Shown here piece after piece: positions 8,212 to 16,516 of a stretch of DNA of 64,000 bases. A program made the position numbers and the translations under genes. The notes below the pieces were generated by a model. That model was not told the origin of the DNA and did not search any database. It saw only the letters and a list, made by a program, of their open reading frames with translations. Where the stretch lies: contig NZ_OY769915.1 in assembly GCF_963669205.1 (NCBI RefSeq), forward strand, positions 5,058,001 through 5,122,000, written 5' to 3'. Source of the stretch: an uncultured Roseibium sp. (GTDB lineage Bacteria; Pseudomonadota; Alphaproteobacteria; Rhizobiales; Stappiaceae). How positions within the stretch are numbered: the stretch's first letter is position 1; every line of letters begins with the position of its first letter.

Positions 8212-8679
8212 CTAGGAAATCTGCCGAAGCTTCCCTGGGATCAGGTTCGCACCTCGGCTGCCTGCAAGTTCAAGCAGCAAGGCACTGAGTTCTGGTTCCG
8301 ACACCAGTTTTGCGGCCTTCTTGGCCGAGAACCATCGGCGCGATCGTTCGTCGCGTTCCCTCCAGTTCTTTTTCAGTCTCTCGACAACCAGCGGATAGAC
8401 ATGCACCTCGCACCGGCAGCTCTCGCCGCGCGGCAATGTCTTTACGTAGTGGTAGGTTCCGAGTGGTTTCGTGTGAATCCTGCCGAGAGCCCCTGCCTCC
8501 TCGCAGGCCTCGATCCTTGCGGATTCCCAGGGCTTTTTGCCTTTCATCAGCCAGCCTTTTGGAATGACCCACCGCCGTGTCTCGCGCGATGTGATCATCA
8601 GGACGCGGGGTTTACCGGAATTCCAACGCAACGGAAGCGCAGCTGTCTGCGGAATGACAAGTTCGGCAATGTTGGACAT
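8212..8679 (-). CDS. NUDIX hydrolase
   Basis: 155 residues. The Nudix helix is recognisable from residue 42 (GWLMKGKKPWESA, then IEACEEAGAL) with the metal-binding Glu residues 57, 60 and 61, and is preceded by RRWVIPKGW. This pattern is that of the small diphosphoinositol-polyphosphate/Ap(n)A hydrolase-like group that has a slightly longer loop; the Arg of the canonical REUxEE is replaced by Ile. The protein probably hydrolyses a nucleoside-diphosphate-linked substrate or inositol pyrophosphate; the real substrate is unknown. It lies 57 bases upstream of the AfuA-type gene on the same strand and may be cotranscribed with it. Confidence 0.85.
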   Translation of the reverse strand: MSNIAELVIPQTAALPLRWNSGKPRVLMITSRETRRWVIPKGWLMKGKKPWESARIEACEEAGALGRIHTKPLGTYHYVKTLPRGESCRCEVHVYPLVVERLKKNWRERDERSRRWFSAKKAAKLVSEPELSALLLELAGSRGANLIPGKLRQIS

Positions 8680-8986
8680 TAATTATGATTACCTTGTTAT
8701 ACCGGAGATTATCAGCACCACCCCACGGAAAATGCAACAAATTTTGTCCAAATTATTGAGAAAATTACCTAATTTTTATTAGGAGGCGAAAGGGCTGGAT
8801 TTCAAGATCGAGTGCATAGCCGGTTGGACGCACCGGACCCTTGAAAAGCACAGGAAGACCGCAGCAGTTGCTGGCAGGAAACGCCGCCCGTCACGCACTA
8901 CAGTTGCCGGTCAAGCCGGCCGAAGGGAAATACCCACGGCGATTGCCAGACGGATTTGACGAACGGGATCCTCGTCACATCACGCC
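8680..8986. other. AT-rich intergenic region between the dehalogenase and NUDIX genes
   Basis: About 300 bases. The part next to the NUDIX start is much more AT-rich than its surroundings and contains a perfect inverted repeat at 8768-8783 (CCTAAT, TTTT, ATTAGG), a plausible promoter or operator region for the NUDIX gene. No gene is supported, and no terminator for the dehalogenase gene is obvious. Confidence 0.35.
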
Positions 8987-11900
8987 CTAAAGGTCCACCA
9001 CCACCACACCGCCTTCTTCCGCCGCGCGCGATTGGCACAGGATGACCGCGTCTTCGCGTTGCTTCTTCGACAGCACGAAGTCCCGGTGTTCCACCGCGCC
9101 GGAGACAAGGCCGCATTTACAGACGCCGCAAATGCCGTCGGAGCATTTGATGTCGATGGCAATGCCGTATTCGGTGAGGACGTCGGTGGCGGATTTCTCC
9201 GCCGGTATCTCCAGTTCCCGGCCCGAGCGGGCCAGCTTCAGCGTGAAGGGGTGGTTCACGTAGTCCGGCACGTCCGGCACGTTGAAATATTCGACATGGC
9301 GCTCGTCCTCGGTGAAACCGGCGCGCTCCGCCGCCTCCATCACGGAAGTCATGTAGCGGTCCGGGCCGCAGGCATAGACATGGCTGTCTTTTTCGTACCC
9401 GCTCAGAACATCATCGAGGTCGGCACGGGTGCCCTGATCGCTGAAATAGAATTGCACACGGTCGGCCCACGCAAACGCCGCCAGGTCTTCCAGGAACCCG
9501 GCATCGGCCTTGCGGCTGCAGGAATAATGCAGCTCGAAATCAGCGCCTTTCCTGTGAAGCTCATGCGCCATCGCGATCATCGGCGTGACGCCGATACCGC
9601 CGCCCATCAGGAAGGTTTTGGTTGCCCCTTCGGCAAGCGGGAAATGGTTGATCGGTTTTGAAACGAAGATCTTGCGCCCTTGCGTGAAAATCCGGTGGAG
9701 CAGCTTCGAGCCCCCCCGGCCCTCGTCTTCGCGCAACACCGCGATCTGGTAGCGGCTGCGGTCGGCCGGGTCCCCGGAGAGCGAATACTGGCGCAGGAAT
9801 TCCGGCGCGACCACGATGTCGAGATGGGCACCCGCCTGCCACTCGGGCAGCGGTTTTCCGTCCAGCGCGGCGAATTCGTACTTGGTGACGCCGCCTGTCA
9901 TCTGCTCGGCCCTGACGATCTCCACCCGGATGACGGGGGCATCACCGGAGATGGTGTATTCATGGGCGAGCCCCTCCGTCTCGCCCCGCTCAAGCCGCGC
10001 CTTGTATTCCTGCGCCGTGATCAGCGCCTGATAGGCCTCGATACCCTTTTCCCGGTCCATGGGGAAGGGAAACGGCCAGGGATGCGGGGCAAGGTTCGCC
10101 GGGTAAACGGCAAGCGTCTGATCCTCGTATTTCAGATCAAGGTCCTTCTGCAGGCCGCGTTCGTTGACCGGCTGTTTCGCCGCCTTGTAGGAACCGTCTT
10201 CGTGAAGCTCGATGTCCCACCACCATTTCTTGACGGGATTGCGCTCACCGTGGCCTGCCATGTCATCGAGCTTCGCCAGCAGCGGAGCCGCCTTGGGCAC
10301 ATGCATCGCCGCCCAGCGGAAGGGTGCTTCGGCAAAGATCCCTTCCAGGTTCCAGGGACAAGTCTTCATGCAGCGCCCGCACATGGCGCCTCCCTCGTTG
10401 GTGATGCGGTAGGTCGTGCATTTCTGGCTGTCCGACTTCCAGATCTCGTAGCCGTTGAACATCAGCTTCGGTCCGGCGGTGATGGCCCCGGCCGGGCATT
10501 CGCGCGCGCACTTGTTGCAGGCCTCGCAGAAGGCCTGCAGTCCGAAGGAAATCGGCTTGTCATGGGCAAGCGGCATCGTCGTCGTGACAGCACCGGATTT
10601 CAGGCGCGGACCGAGAAACGGGTTGAGAATGACCTCGCCGATGCGGCTGACCTCCCCGAGACCGGAAAGCAGCAGGAGCGGCGGCTGCAGCACTTCGCCG
10701 TCAAGCACCGTGTGCGCCTTGGCCCTGTAGCCGAGATTGCGGATCTGTTTGGCGACGATGCTGCCCAGGATGGCAAAGCGCAGATAGGCCCGCATTGACT
10801 GGGAGACGGCGATCCAGTCGTCACCAGAGGCCCCTTCCATCGTCTCGAAGCCCTGGTCGACCACCATGGAGATCGCCTGGTCATGCGGCGGGTCGAGCGG
10901 CGCGCCGGTGGCGTCGTGCGAATACCAGGCCCAGTCCGGGCAGCGCGACATGCCGGCCGCATCGATACCGAGGAAATAGGACATGGCCTTGAGATTGTCC
11001 GCATTGCGCTGCGGATCGGACGTCGTGGCGGCAATCGCCGGTTCCGGTTCACCGTCCTGCAGAAGAACGAAGGCCCCGAGCGCGCGCCGCTGCGCCATGG
11101 ACGGCGCGGACTTGCGTGCATAGTAGCCGTTGGTGGCGGCCTGCTGGTTCTTCCTGCCCATGTCGCCGAACTGGGAACGGGCGAACATGTCGGTGCGCTT
11201 GGGCACCCGCGCGATCCGCTCCTCGTCGAAATAGGTGGTGGGCGTGTCGACCCGCTTCAGGTTTTCGAACGGATGCGGCCCATCGACGAAACGGCGGTTC
11301 TGATAGGGATCTAGCGTCCGCGCGCTCTTGGCCGTCCTATAGCCGAAACGCCAGGCAAGGCCGTGGGTGACCGAGCGCGGCTGTTCGGCAAGAGGCACAA
11401 GCGGCCTGTCATGGGCAATGTCGAATTCCGTCGTGACGGCGGCAATGGAAAAGCCGGTCCCGACATAGGGATTTGCCAGTCCCTCTGCCTCGGCTGTTGC
11501 GAGCCCGGCGGCAACCGCCAGCCGGTTGAGGTCGACATCCGACGAGGACTGCCCGTGGGCGCGCGCGTCGAACCCGAGCAGACGGATGTATTGCGCGATG
11601 ACAACGGCGATTTCCATCGCCCGGAGAGCAGAGCGATGTGCACCCGCGCCTTCCAGCCAGTCCTCTCCAGGCTCCCCGGGCCGGACAGCGCGCAGGGTCT
11701 GCACGGCGAAAACCAGCGCATGCCGGTGACCGTCTATACCCTTGGGTGGCGCGTTCATGGCATCCCTCAGATCCGCCATGATCATGTCGATACCCGAGGC
11801 CAGTGTCTTGGTCTGGGTCGTGCGAAGCTTTTCTGCAAGCCGGTCGATATCCGGGTTGCGGAAGGGCTCCGTCAGCATCAGTTCGGACGTAAGCGCACAG

Positions 11901-12199
11901 GTTCCGATCATGGACGCATCGGAGAAATATCCGAACCCCTTCAGGTGGTTCGCCCGCTCTTGTGGGTCTGCCGGAACATCGGCTTGCGCCGGATTGACGA
12001 TGCCGTCCCGGATCGCGTCAAGCATCGCCTGCGACTCGCTCATCGCATTGATGATGTTCTCCGGATCGGAATTTTCGAAAGACATCTGCGGGAAAGCCGG
12101 AACGGCCTCCAGATCCGGCAGCGTCGAAGTCCGCGCAAGACGCTCCAGCGGGAACGGCCCCAGATGTGCGGGGCGCGACTTGTCGGAAAACAGCTTCAT
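8987..12199 (-). CDS. rdhA: Self-sufficient reductive dehalogenase fused to a flavin/2Fe-2S reductase
   Basis: A 1070-residue fusion. Residues 1 to about 690 are a corrinoid-dependent reductive dehalogenase of the cytosolic, catabolic type: no TAT signal, a segment CPDWAWYSHDATG with Tyr426, GPRLKSGAVTT-x-MPLAHDKPI, a first [4Fe-4S] motif C558-x2-C561-x2-C564-x3-C568-P and a second C594-x12-C607-x2-C610-x3-C614-P. Residues about 755-1070 are a phthalate-dioxygenase-reductase-like module: flavin motif RQYSLSGD (803-810), nucleotide motif MGGGIGVTPMI (865-875), YACGP, and a C-terminal [2Fe-2S] ferredoxin (C1019, C1024, C1027, C1055). This is the architecture of Comamonas BhbA and Nitratireductor NpRdhA relatives, which remove halogens from halophenolic acids aerobically using NAD(P)H without a separate electron donor. 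ATG 12197-12199 has GGGAAAGGGGG just upstream. The MarR gene precedes it on the same strand. Confidence 0.93.
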   Translation of the reverse strand: MKLFSDKSRPAHLGPFPLERLARTSTLPDLEAVPAFPQMSFENSDPENIINAMSESQAMLDAIRDGIVNPAQADVPADPQERANHLKGFGYFSDASMIGTCALTSELMLTEPFRNPDIDRLAEKLRTTQTKTLASGIDMIMADLRDAMNAPPKGIDGHRHALVFAVQTLRAVRPGEPGEDWLEGAGAHRSALRAMEIAVVIAQYIRLLGFDARAHGQSSSDVDLNRLAVAAGLATAEAEGLANPYVGTGFSIAAVTTEFDIAHDRPLVPLAEQPRSVTHGLAWRFGYRTAKSARTLDPYQNRRFVDGPHPFENLKRVDTPTTYFDEERIARVPKRTDMFARSQFGDMGRKNQQAATNGYYARKSAPSMAQRRALGAFVLLQDGEPEPAIAATTSDPQRNADNLKAMSYFLGIDAAGMSRCPDWAWYSHDATGAPLDPPHDQAISMVVDQGFETMEGASGDDWIAVSQSMRAYLRFAILGSIVAKQIRNLGYRAKAHTVLDGEVLQPPLLLLSGLGEVSRIGEVILNPFLGPRLKSGAVTTTMPLAHDKPISFGLQAFCEACNKCARECPAGAITAGPKLMFNGYEIWKSDSQKCTTYRITNEGGAMCGRCMKTCPWNLEGIFAEAPFRWAAMHVPKAAPLLAKLDDMAGHGERNPVKKWWWDIELHEDGSYKAAKQPVNERGLQKDLDLKYEDQTLAVYPANLAPHPWPFPFPMDREKGIEAYQALITAQEYKARLERGETEGLAHEYTISGDAPVIRVEIVRAEQMTGGVTKYEFAALDGKPLPEWQAGAHLDIVVAPEFLRQYSLSGDPADRSRYQIAVLREDEGRGGSKLLHRIFTQGRKIFVSKPINHFPLAEGATKTFLMGGGIGVTPMIAMAHELHRKGADFELHYSCSRKADAGFLEDLAAFAWADRVQFYFSDQGTRADLDDVLSGYEKDSHVYACGPDRYMTSVMEAAERAGFTEDERHVEYFNVPDVPDYVNHPFTLKLARSGRELEIPAEKSATDVLTEYGIAIDIKCSDGICGVCKCGLVSGAVEHRDFVLSKKQREDAVILCQSRAAEEGGVVVVDL

Positions 12200-12222
12200 G
12201 GCACGCCCCCTTTCCCGCGCAC

Positions 12223-12714
12223 TCAAAGGCGCATCAGTTGAACCTTTTCGCCCTCGGTCAGCGCGTCGATCGTTTCCATGAAGTTCTCATAGAGTCGCTG
12301 GTCGATTTTGCCGGCAAAGTGATCGTTGAGTTCGCGCACGAGCACGTGGCAGGATGCCAGCTTTTCGCGGCCGAGCGCAGTGAGAGCCAGCTCCGTGTAA
12401 CGCCTGTCGTCATCGGGAGAGGTGCGCTCGACAAGGCCCCTCTCTTCCATGGTTTTCAGAAGACGGGAAACCGCCGGGCGGGCGATGCCTATATACTCCG
12501 CGAGGGTCGACGGTGTCTTGACGTTCTCCAGTCCGACGCCGCACAGGACACACCACATCAGCCGCGTGATGCCATGCCTGGAAAGCCCCTTTTCCAGGCG
12601 CGCCTCCATGATCCGGGCAAGCCGTGTCACCTTGAACCCGATCCGGTTATGCAGCCGGTAGCCCTCTGCCATTTCGATACTCGCCGACAAAGCGGTTGAC
12701 TTGCTATCCACCAT
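12223..12714 (-). CDS. MarR family transcriptional regulator
   Basis: 163 residues, the usual MarR length. The winged helix is clear: TPSTLAEYIGIARPAVSRLL (recognition helix) followed by KTMEERGLVERTSPDDDRRY, the wing with its DxRxY signature. These proteins are dimeric repressors usually released by a small aromatic or phenolic ligand. The gene ends 23 bases before the dehalogenase ATG on the same strand and is divergent from the TRAP transporter, so it most likely controls both in response to the halogenated substrate. A 19-bp inverted repeat lies in the 73-base gap with the TRAP genes. Confidence 0.92.
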   Translation of the reverse strand: MVDSKSTALSASIEMAEGYRLHNRIGFKVTRLARIMEARLEKGLSRHGITRLMWCVLCGVGLENVKTPSTLAEYIGIARPAVSRLLKTMEERGLVERTSPDDDRRYTELALTALGREKLASCHVLVRELNDHFAGKIDQRLYENFMETIDALTEGEKVQLMRL

Positions 12715-12738
12715 ATTTTCTTATGCAATTAACAATGA

Positions 12739-12757
12739 TAATTAATCAAGTTAATTA
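12739..12757. promoter_or_regulatory. Candidate MarR operator in the dehalogenase/TRAP divergent promoter
   Basis: TAATTAA (12739-12745), spacer TCAAG, TTAATTA (12751-12757): a perfect 7-bp inverted repeat in a very AT-rich 73-base intergenic gap, 24 bases upstream of the MarR start and 30 upstream of the TRAP start. Size and position fit a MarR dimer site shared by both promoters. Binding is inferred. Confidence 0.6.
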
Positions 12758-12787
12758 CTGAGATATCAGTTTCGGGAGGGAGAGACA

Positions 12788-13804
12788 ATGAAAATGAAAA
12801 TTCAAGGTCTGCGGACGAAACTGTCGGCCGTTTTGGCGTGCGCCGCCGTCGTGCTCGTGACGCAGCCGTTGATGGCGGACGAACTGAAGATAGCCCATTT
12901 CATGCCGTCCATGCATCCGATGGACCGGGGCGTCATGTCGCCCCTGGCAGAGGAGATGGCCGAGGCGACCAACGGCGAAATCACCATGCGGATCTACCCG
13001 TCCGGCGAGCTCGGCAAGGGCCCGGTCCAGCAATACAAGCGGGTCGTCACCGGCGTCGCCGATATCGTCTTCGGCATCCCGGAATATACGCCCGCGCAGT
13101 TCACCAAGACCGGGCTGGTGCATATTCCCGGACTGTTCGCAAACGGCACCGACGCAACCAACGCCCTTTGGGACAATATCGGATTGATCGAGGATGAATT
13201 CGCGAAGGCGAAACTCCTCGGGCTGTGGGCCAACAATCCGTCCGTGCTGATCACACGCGAAAAGCCGGTTCGCACCGTGGCGGACATGGAAGGCATGAAG
13301 ATCAGGACGCCAAATCCCGTCATGGCTGCGCTCGTTGAAGGCTGGGGCGGCATCCCGGTGTCGATGCCGGTTCCCGATGTCTACAACGCCATGAACACCG
13401 GGGTCATCGACGCGGTCATGATTGGTCCGTCCGGTATCCGGTCCTACAAGCTCAACGAAACCGGCAAGTTTGTCACCACGAACATCCCCTCCGCAGTCGA
13501 CAGCTTCTATCTCCTGATGAACCGGTCGAGCTGGGACAGTCTCTCCGCTGAGAACCAGGAAAAGCTCACCGGGTTGACGGGCCGCGGGCTCAGCCTGCGC
13601 GGTGCGAAGGCCTTTTTCGAGGCCGGTCAGGCCGGGCTCGAACTTGCCTCCGGCAGCGGCCTTGAACTCATTGAAATCACACCGGAGGCCGAAGCCGAAT
13701 TCCGGGATAATATGGCGCCGTCACTGGCCAAGGTCATCGATGAAAAGGGCAAGCAGTCCGGAAGCGACGCCCATGCAATCGTCAAAGCGTTCGGTGGCCG
13801 CTAG
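12788..13804 (+). CDS. TRAP transporter substrate-binding protein (DctP family)
   Basis: 338 residues with a signal peptide (KLSAVLACAAVVLVTQPLMA-D). The fold signature is present: LKIAHFMPSMHPMDRG, GEITMRIYPSGELGKG, the ligand-carboxylate Arg segment MEGMKIRTPNP, and VPDVYNAMNTGVIDAV. DctP proteins bind organic acids in the periplasm and deliver them to the DctQM membrane part. First of three tightly packed genes; GGGAGGGAGAG precedes the ATG. Being divergent from the MarR/dehalogenase genes, it is a good candidate for binding a halogenated aromatic or aliphatic acid. Confidence 0.94.
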   Translation: MKMKIQGLRTKLSAVLACAAVVLVTQPLMADELKIAHFMPSMHPMDRGVMSPLAEEMAEATNGEITMRIYPSGELGKGPVQQYKRVVTGVADIVFGIPEYTPAQFTKTGLVHIPGLFANGTDATNALWDNIGLIEDEFAKAKLLGLWANNPSVLITREKPVRTVADMEGMKIRTPNPVMAALVEGWGGIPVSMPVPDVYNAMNTGVIDAVMIGPSGIRSYKLNETGKFVTTNIPSAVDSFYLLMNRSSWDSLSAENQEKLTGLTGRGLSLRGAKAFFEAGQAGLELASGSGLELIEITPEAEAEFRDNMAPSLAKVIDEKGKQSGSDAHAIVKAFGGR

Positions 13805-13807
13805 ACC

Positions 13808-14302
13808 GTGTCTTCATCTGTCCCCGAGGACACCGGTCCGCGCTTGACGGGCTGGCGCAGGCGGGTCGAGATCCCGTTTGTGATTTGCGGCGCGGTGCTC
13901 GTGTTTGGGCTGATGGGGCTTTCCGTCGCCGATGCCTTTCTGCGTTCGCTGATCAACAGCCCGATCTTCGGCGCGAACGACTATGCCCAGATCATCCTGT
14001 CCTTCGTCGTTGCGGTCAGCTTTCCGCTCTGCGTGCTGTCCGGCCGCCTGATCGCGATCGACACGCTGTTGCGTTTCTTTCCGGCCAGGCTGCAGGTCTT
14101 TCTCGACTGGGCTTCGTCGCTGCTTGGCATTGCCATGCTCGCCTATCTTGCCTGGCGCGCCTTCTTCAATGCTCTGGAGGCGGCGTCCTTCGGTGAAACA
14201 ACCCTGCTGCTGCAGCTTCCGTTCGCCCCTTCCTACTATGCGGTCGCCCTGGGCTGTGGTCTGTCCGCTGTGGTTCTGCTTCTGGAAAGACTGGCGAAAT
14301 GA
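13808..14302 (+). CDS. TRAP transporter small permease (DctQ family)
   Basis: 164 residues with four predicted membrane helices and the family core NDYAQIILSFVVAVSFPL followed by SGRLIAIDTLLRFFPARLQ. It starts with GTG three bases after the binding-protein stop codon and overlaps the large permease by 4 bases, so the three genes are coupled. DctQ is the small membrane subunit that pairs with DctM for sodium-driven uptake. Confidence 0.92.
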   Translation: MSSSVPEDTGPRLTGWRRRVEIPFVICGAVLVFGLMGLSVADAFLRSLINSPIFGANDYAQIILSFVVAVSFPLCVLSGRLIAIDTLLRFFPARLQVFLDWASSLLGIAMLAYLAWRAFFNALEAASFGETTLLLQLPFAPSYYAVALGCGLSAVVLLLERLAK

Positions 14303-15603
14303 GCCCTGAAATCTGCGGTGCACTCGGTTTCCTGGCCCTGTTCGTGTTGCTGGCCCTCGGCACGCCGGTCGCCATTGCCCTGCTCGTGGTCGGGTTTTCA
14401 GGAACGGTCGTGTTGTCGGGTTTCACCCCTGCGGCCTTCACCTTGAGCGGGCAGGTCTTCGCTACGGTGACGGTCTACGAGCTGACCATCATCCCGCTCT
14501 TCATCCTGATGGGTAATCTTGCTTCCACCGCCGGATTGAGCCGCGACCTGTTCGAGGCCGCCCACAAGACAATCGGACATCTGAAAGGCGGACTCGCGGC
14601 GGCAACGATCATGGGCTGCGCGGGCTTTGCCGCCCTGTCGGGTTCGTCCATCGCATCGGCGGTCACGATGGGCAAGGTGGCTTATCCGGAAATGCGCCGG
14701 TTCAACTACGGTGCGAGGCTCGCGACAGGGTCGATCGCGGCCGGCGGCACGCTCGGGATACTCATTCCGCCATCGACCGGGTTTGTGATCTACGCGATCC
14801 TGACGGAACAGTCGATCGGCCGTCTTTTCATGGCGGGGGTCCTGCCCGGCCTCGTGCTGACCTCCATGTTCCTGCTGGCAATTGCGCTCGTAACGCTGAT
14901 GCGGCCGGAGGAAGGGCCTCGCGGGCCTCGTTTCGGCCTGCGCGAGAAACTGGTCAGCCTGTTCCGCGCCACCGGGATCGGCGTGATCATCCTGATCACC
15001 ATCGGCGGCATCTATACCGGTTTCTTCACGCCGGTCGAAGCGGCCGGCGCCGGCGCTTTCTTTGCCTTCATCATGCTGATCCTGAGGCGCAGATGCACCT
15101 TCCCGGCGCTCTATCAGATCAGTGCCGAGACGCTGAAAACGACGGGAATGGCTTTTTTTATTCTCATCGGGGCGAATGTGTTTGCACCTTTCGTCGCGCT
15201 GTCCCACCTGCCGGCAACGATCGCCGACGGCATGACGGGGCTTGCGCTCGGCACCTACGGGACCCTGTTCCTGATCCTGCTCGGCTACGTCATTCTGGGC
15301 ATGTTCATCGAAGGTCTCTCCTTGCTGGTCATCACCCTGCCCATCGTCTTTCCCCTCGTGACCGGCCTCGGCTTCGATCCCATCTGGCTGGGCGTCGTCA
15401 TGGTGATCGTTCTGGAGATGGGGCTGATATCGCCGCCGGTCGGCGTGAATGTCTTCATTGTCAAAAGCGTGGTTCCGGACGTTCCGATCGAGACCATCTT
15501 CGCGGGCATCATGCCGTTCTGGCTGGCCATGATCGCGACGCTCGCGCTCATCGTTGCCTTTCCGGACCTGGCTCTGCTGATCCCGAACGCGATGTTCGAC
15601 TGA
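14299..15603 (+). CDS. TRAP transporter large permease (DctM family)
   Basis: 434 residues, the normal DctM length, with about a dozen hydrophobic segments. Typical motifs include IPLFILMGNLASTAGLSRDL, GCAGFAALSGSSIASAVTMG, GTLGILIPPSTGFVIYA and VEMGLISPPVGVN-like VLEMGLISPPVGVNVF. It is the transport-conducting subunit. Overlaps the small permease gene (ATGA). Converges on the LapG-like gene; the 158-base gap has a GC-rich imperfect palindrome near 15700 but no clear U-tract. Confidence 0.94.
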   Translation: MSPEICGALGFLALFVLLALGTPVAIALLVVGFSGTVVLSGFTPAAFTLSGQVFATVTVYELTIIPLFILMGNLASTAGLSRDLFEAAHKTIGHLKGGLAAATIMGCAGFAALSGSSIASAVTMGKVAYPEMRRFNYGARLATGSIAAGGTLGILIPPSTGFVIYAILTEQSIGRLFMAGVLPGLVLTSMFLLAIALVTLMRPEEGPRGPRFGLREKLVSLFRATGIGVIILITIGGIYTGFFTPVEAAGAGAFFAFIMLILRRRCTFPALYQISAETLKTTGMAFFILIGANVFAPFVALSHLPATIADGMTGLALGTYGTLFLILLGYVILGMFIEGLSLLVITLPIVFPLVTGLGFDPIWLGVVMVIVLEMGLISPPVGVNVFIVKSVVPDVPIETIFAGIMPFWLAMIATLALIVAFPDLALLIPNAMFD

Positions 15604-15761
15604 CGTTCTTGCAGACGATCATACTTTGGCTGCCGCATACCCGGTGCAGCGCCCTCAAGTTTTTAATGCTGTTTCCGGGGCGCTGATCGGTCACAGGAGC
15701 TTCGTGTCTCCTCCGGCGCGCCGGGAGACCTGCTTCGGAAACCTCATGTGAAACAGTAGGC

Positions 15762-16481
15762 CTATCTGGCGACGAAATAGCCCGCACCTGATGCGACCGC
15801 GACAATCCTGTCATTGCCCAGTGAACCAAGCCGCAACGGGGTCCGGAAGCGGTTGTCGAGGATGAGCGCATGATCCGGTTGGGCGACCAGCAGCGCCATG
15901 TGGCCCTGGCCCTCCGCCGTCTCCAGAACGAGAAGCGGCACCTCCGCGTCGCCGTACCCGGCAGCCATTAGCAAGGCGCGCTTCAAAAGCGCGTGGTCTT
16001 CACAATCGCCTGCCCGGCCGAGCAACGTTGCAAGGGGATTGGCCCAGTGGTCGTCGATGGCCCGGTCGCTGACATAGTGGATACGGCGGGACAGGAGTGC
16101 CTGGACACGTGCCGGACGGGATATCCGGGGAACAGCCCTGATGAGGGCAACGGCCGTCATCCAGGGTTCGACCCGTGTGTCCCGGCAGGCCCCGCGTGAA
16201 CAGGAGGCAAGCCAGTCCGCTTCGGCTTCCAGTCTCGGCCTTGACATGCCCCAGCGCCGCGCAAGCGTCGTATCGGACCGGCGATTGAAATCAAGCCTGG
16301 CAAGGCTTGCCGCCAGAGGCACCGGCTGCACATTTGCGTGCGCACCGTGTCCGCTGTGTGAGAGGACCCGGGAGATGTCGGCCAGACGCTTCAGCTCGGA
16401 GGCTTGCGCTCCGGCTGCAGACACCAGAGAGAAGAATAACCAGACTGCGAGCCCCCTCCGGAGCCCGGAACCATACCGCAT
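15762..16481 (-). CDS. Transglutaminase-like cysteine peptidase (LapG-like, periplasmic)
   Basis: 239 residues with a signal peptide ending near AGAQA. The catalytic triad of the bacterial transglutaminase-like cysteine proteinase family is visible: GRAGDCEDHALLKRALL (Cys160), EGQGHMALLV (His194) and ALILDNR (Asp209). In Pseudomonas, LapG is the periplasmic protease that clips the N-terminal anchor of the type I-secreted adhesin LapA, next to the LapBCE secretion genes. Here the gene follows HlyD-ABC-TolC genes on the same strand, which supports an analogous job. I see no LapD-like c-di-GMP receptor in the window. Confidence 0.85.
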   Translation of the reverse strand: MRYGSGLRRGLAVWLFFSLVSAAGAQASELKRLADISRVLSHSGHGAHANVQPVPLAASLARLDFNRRSDTTLARRWGMSRPRLEAEADWLASCSRGACRDTRVEPWMTAVALIRAVPRISRPARVQALLSRRIHYVSDRAIDDHWANPLATLLGRAGDCEDHALLKRALLMAAGYGDAEVPLLVLETAEGQGHMALLVAQPDHALILDNRFRTPLRLGSLGNDRIVAVASGAGYFVAR

Positions 16482-16516
16482 CGACGTCTGCCCTGTTCAG
16501 GCACGCCGATGCTCCG

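Noticed and set aside
12715..12787. Possible cobalamin riboswitch controlling the corrinoid-dependent dehalogenase
   Set aside because: The gap is only 73 bases and AT-rich, too short and without B12-box features; the dehalogenase is preceded by the MarR gene instead.
15690..15720. GC-rich imperfect palindrome between the DctM and LapG-like genes as a bidirectional terminator
   Set aside because: The stem has a bulge and there is no T-run on either strand, so I could not support a terminator.
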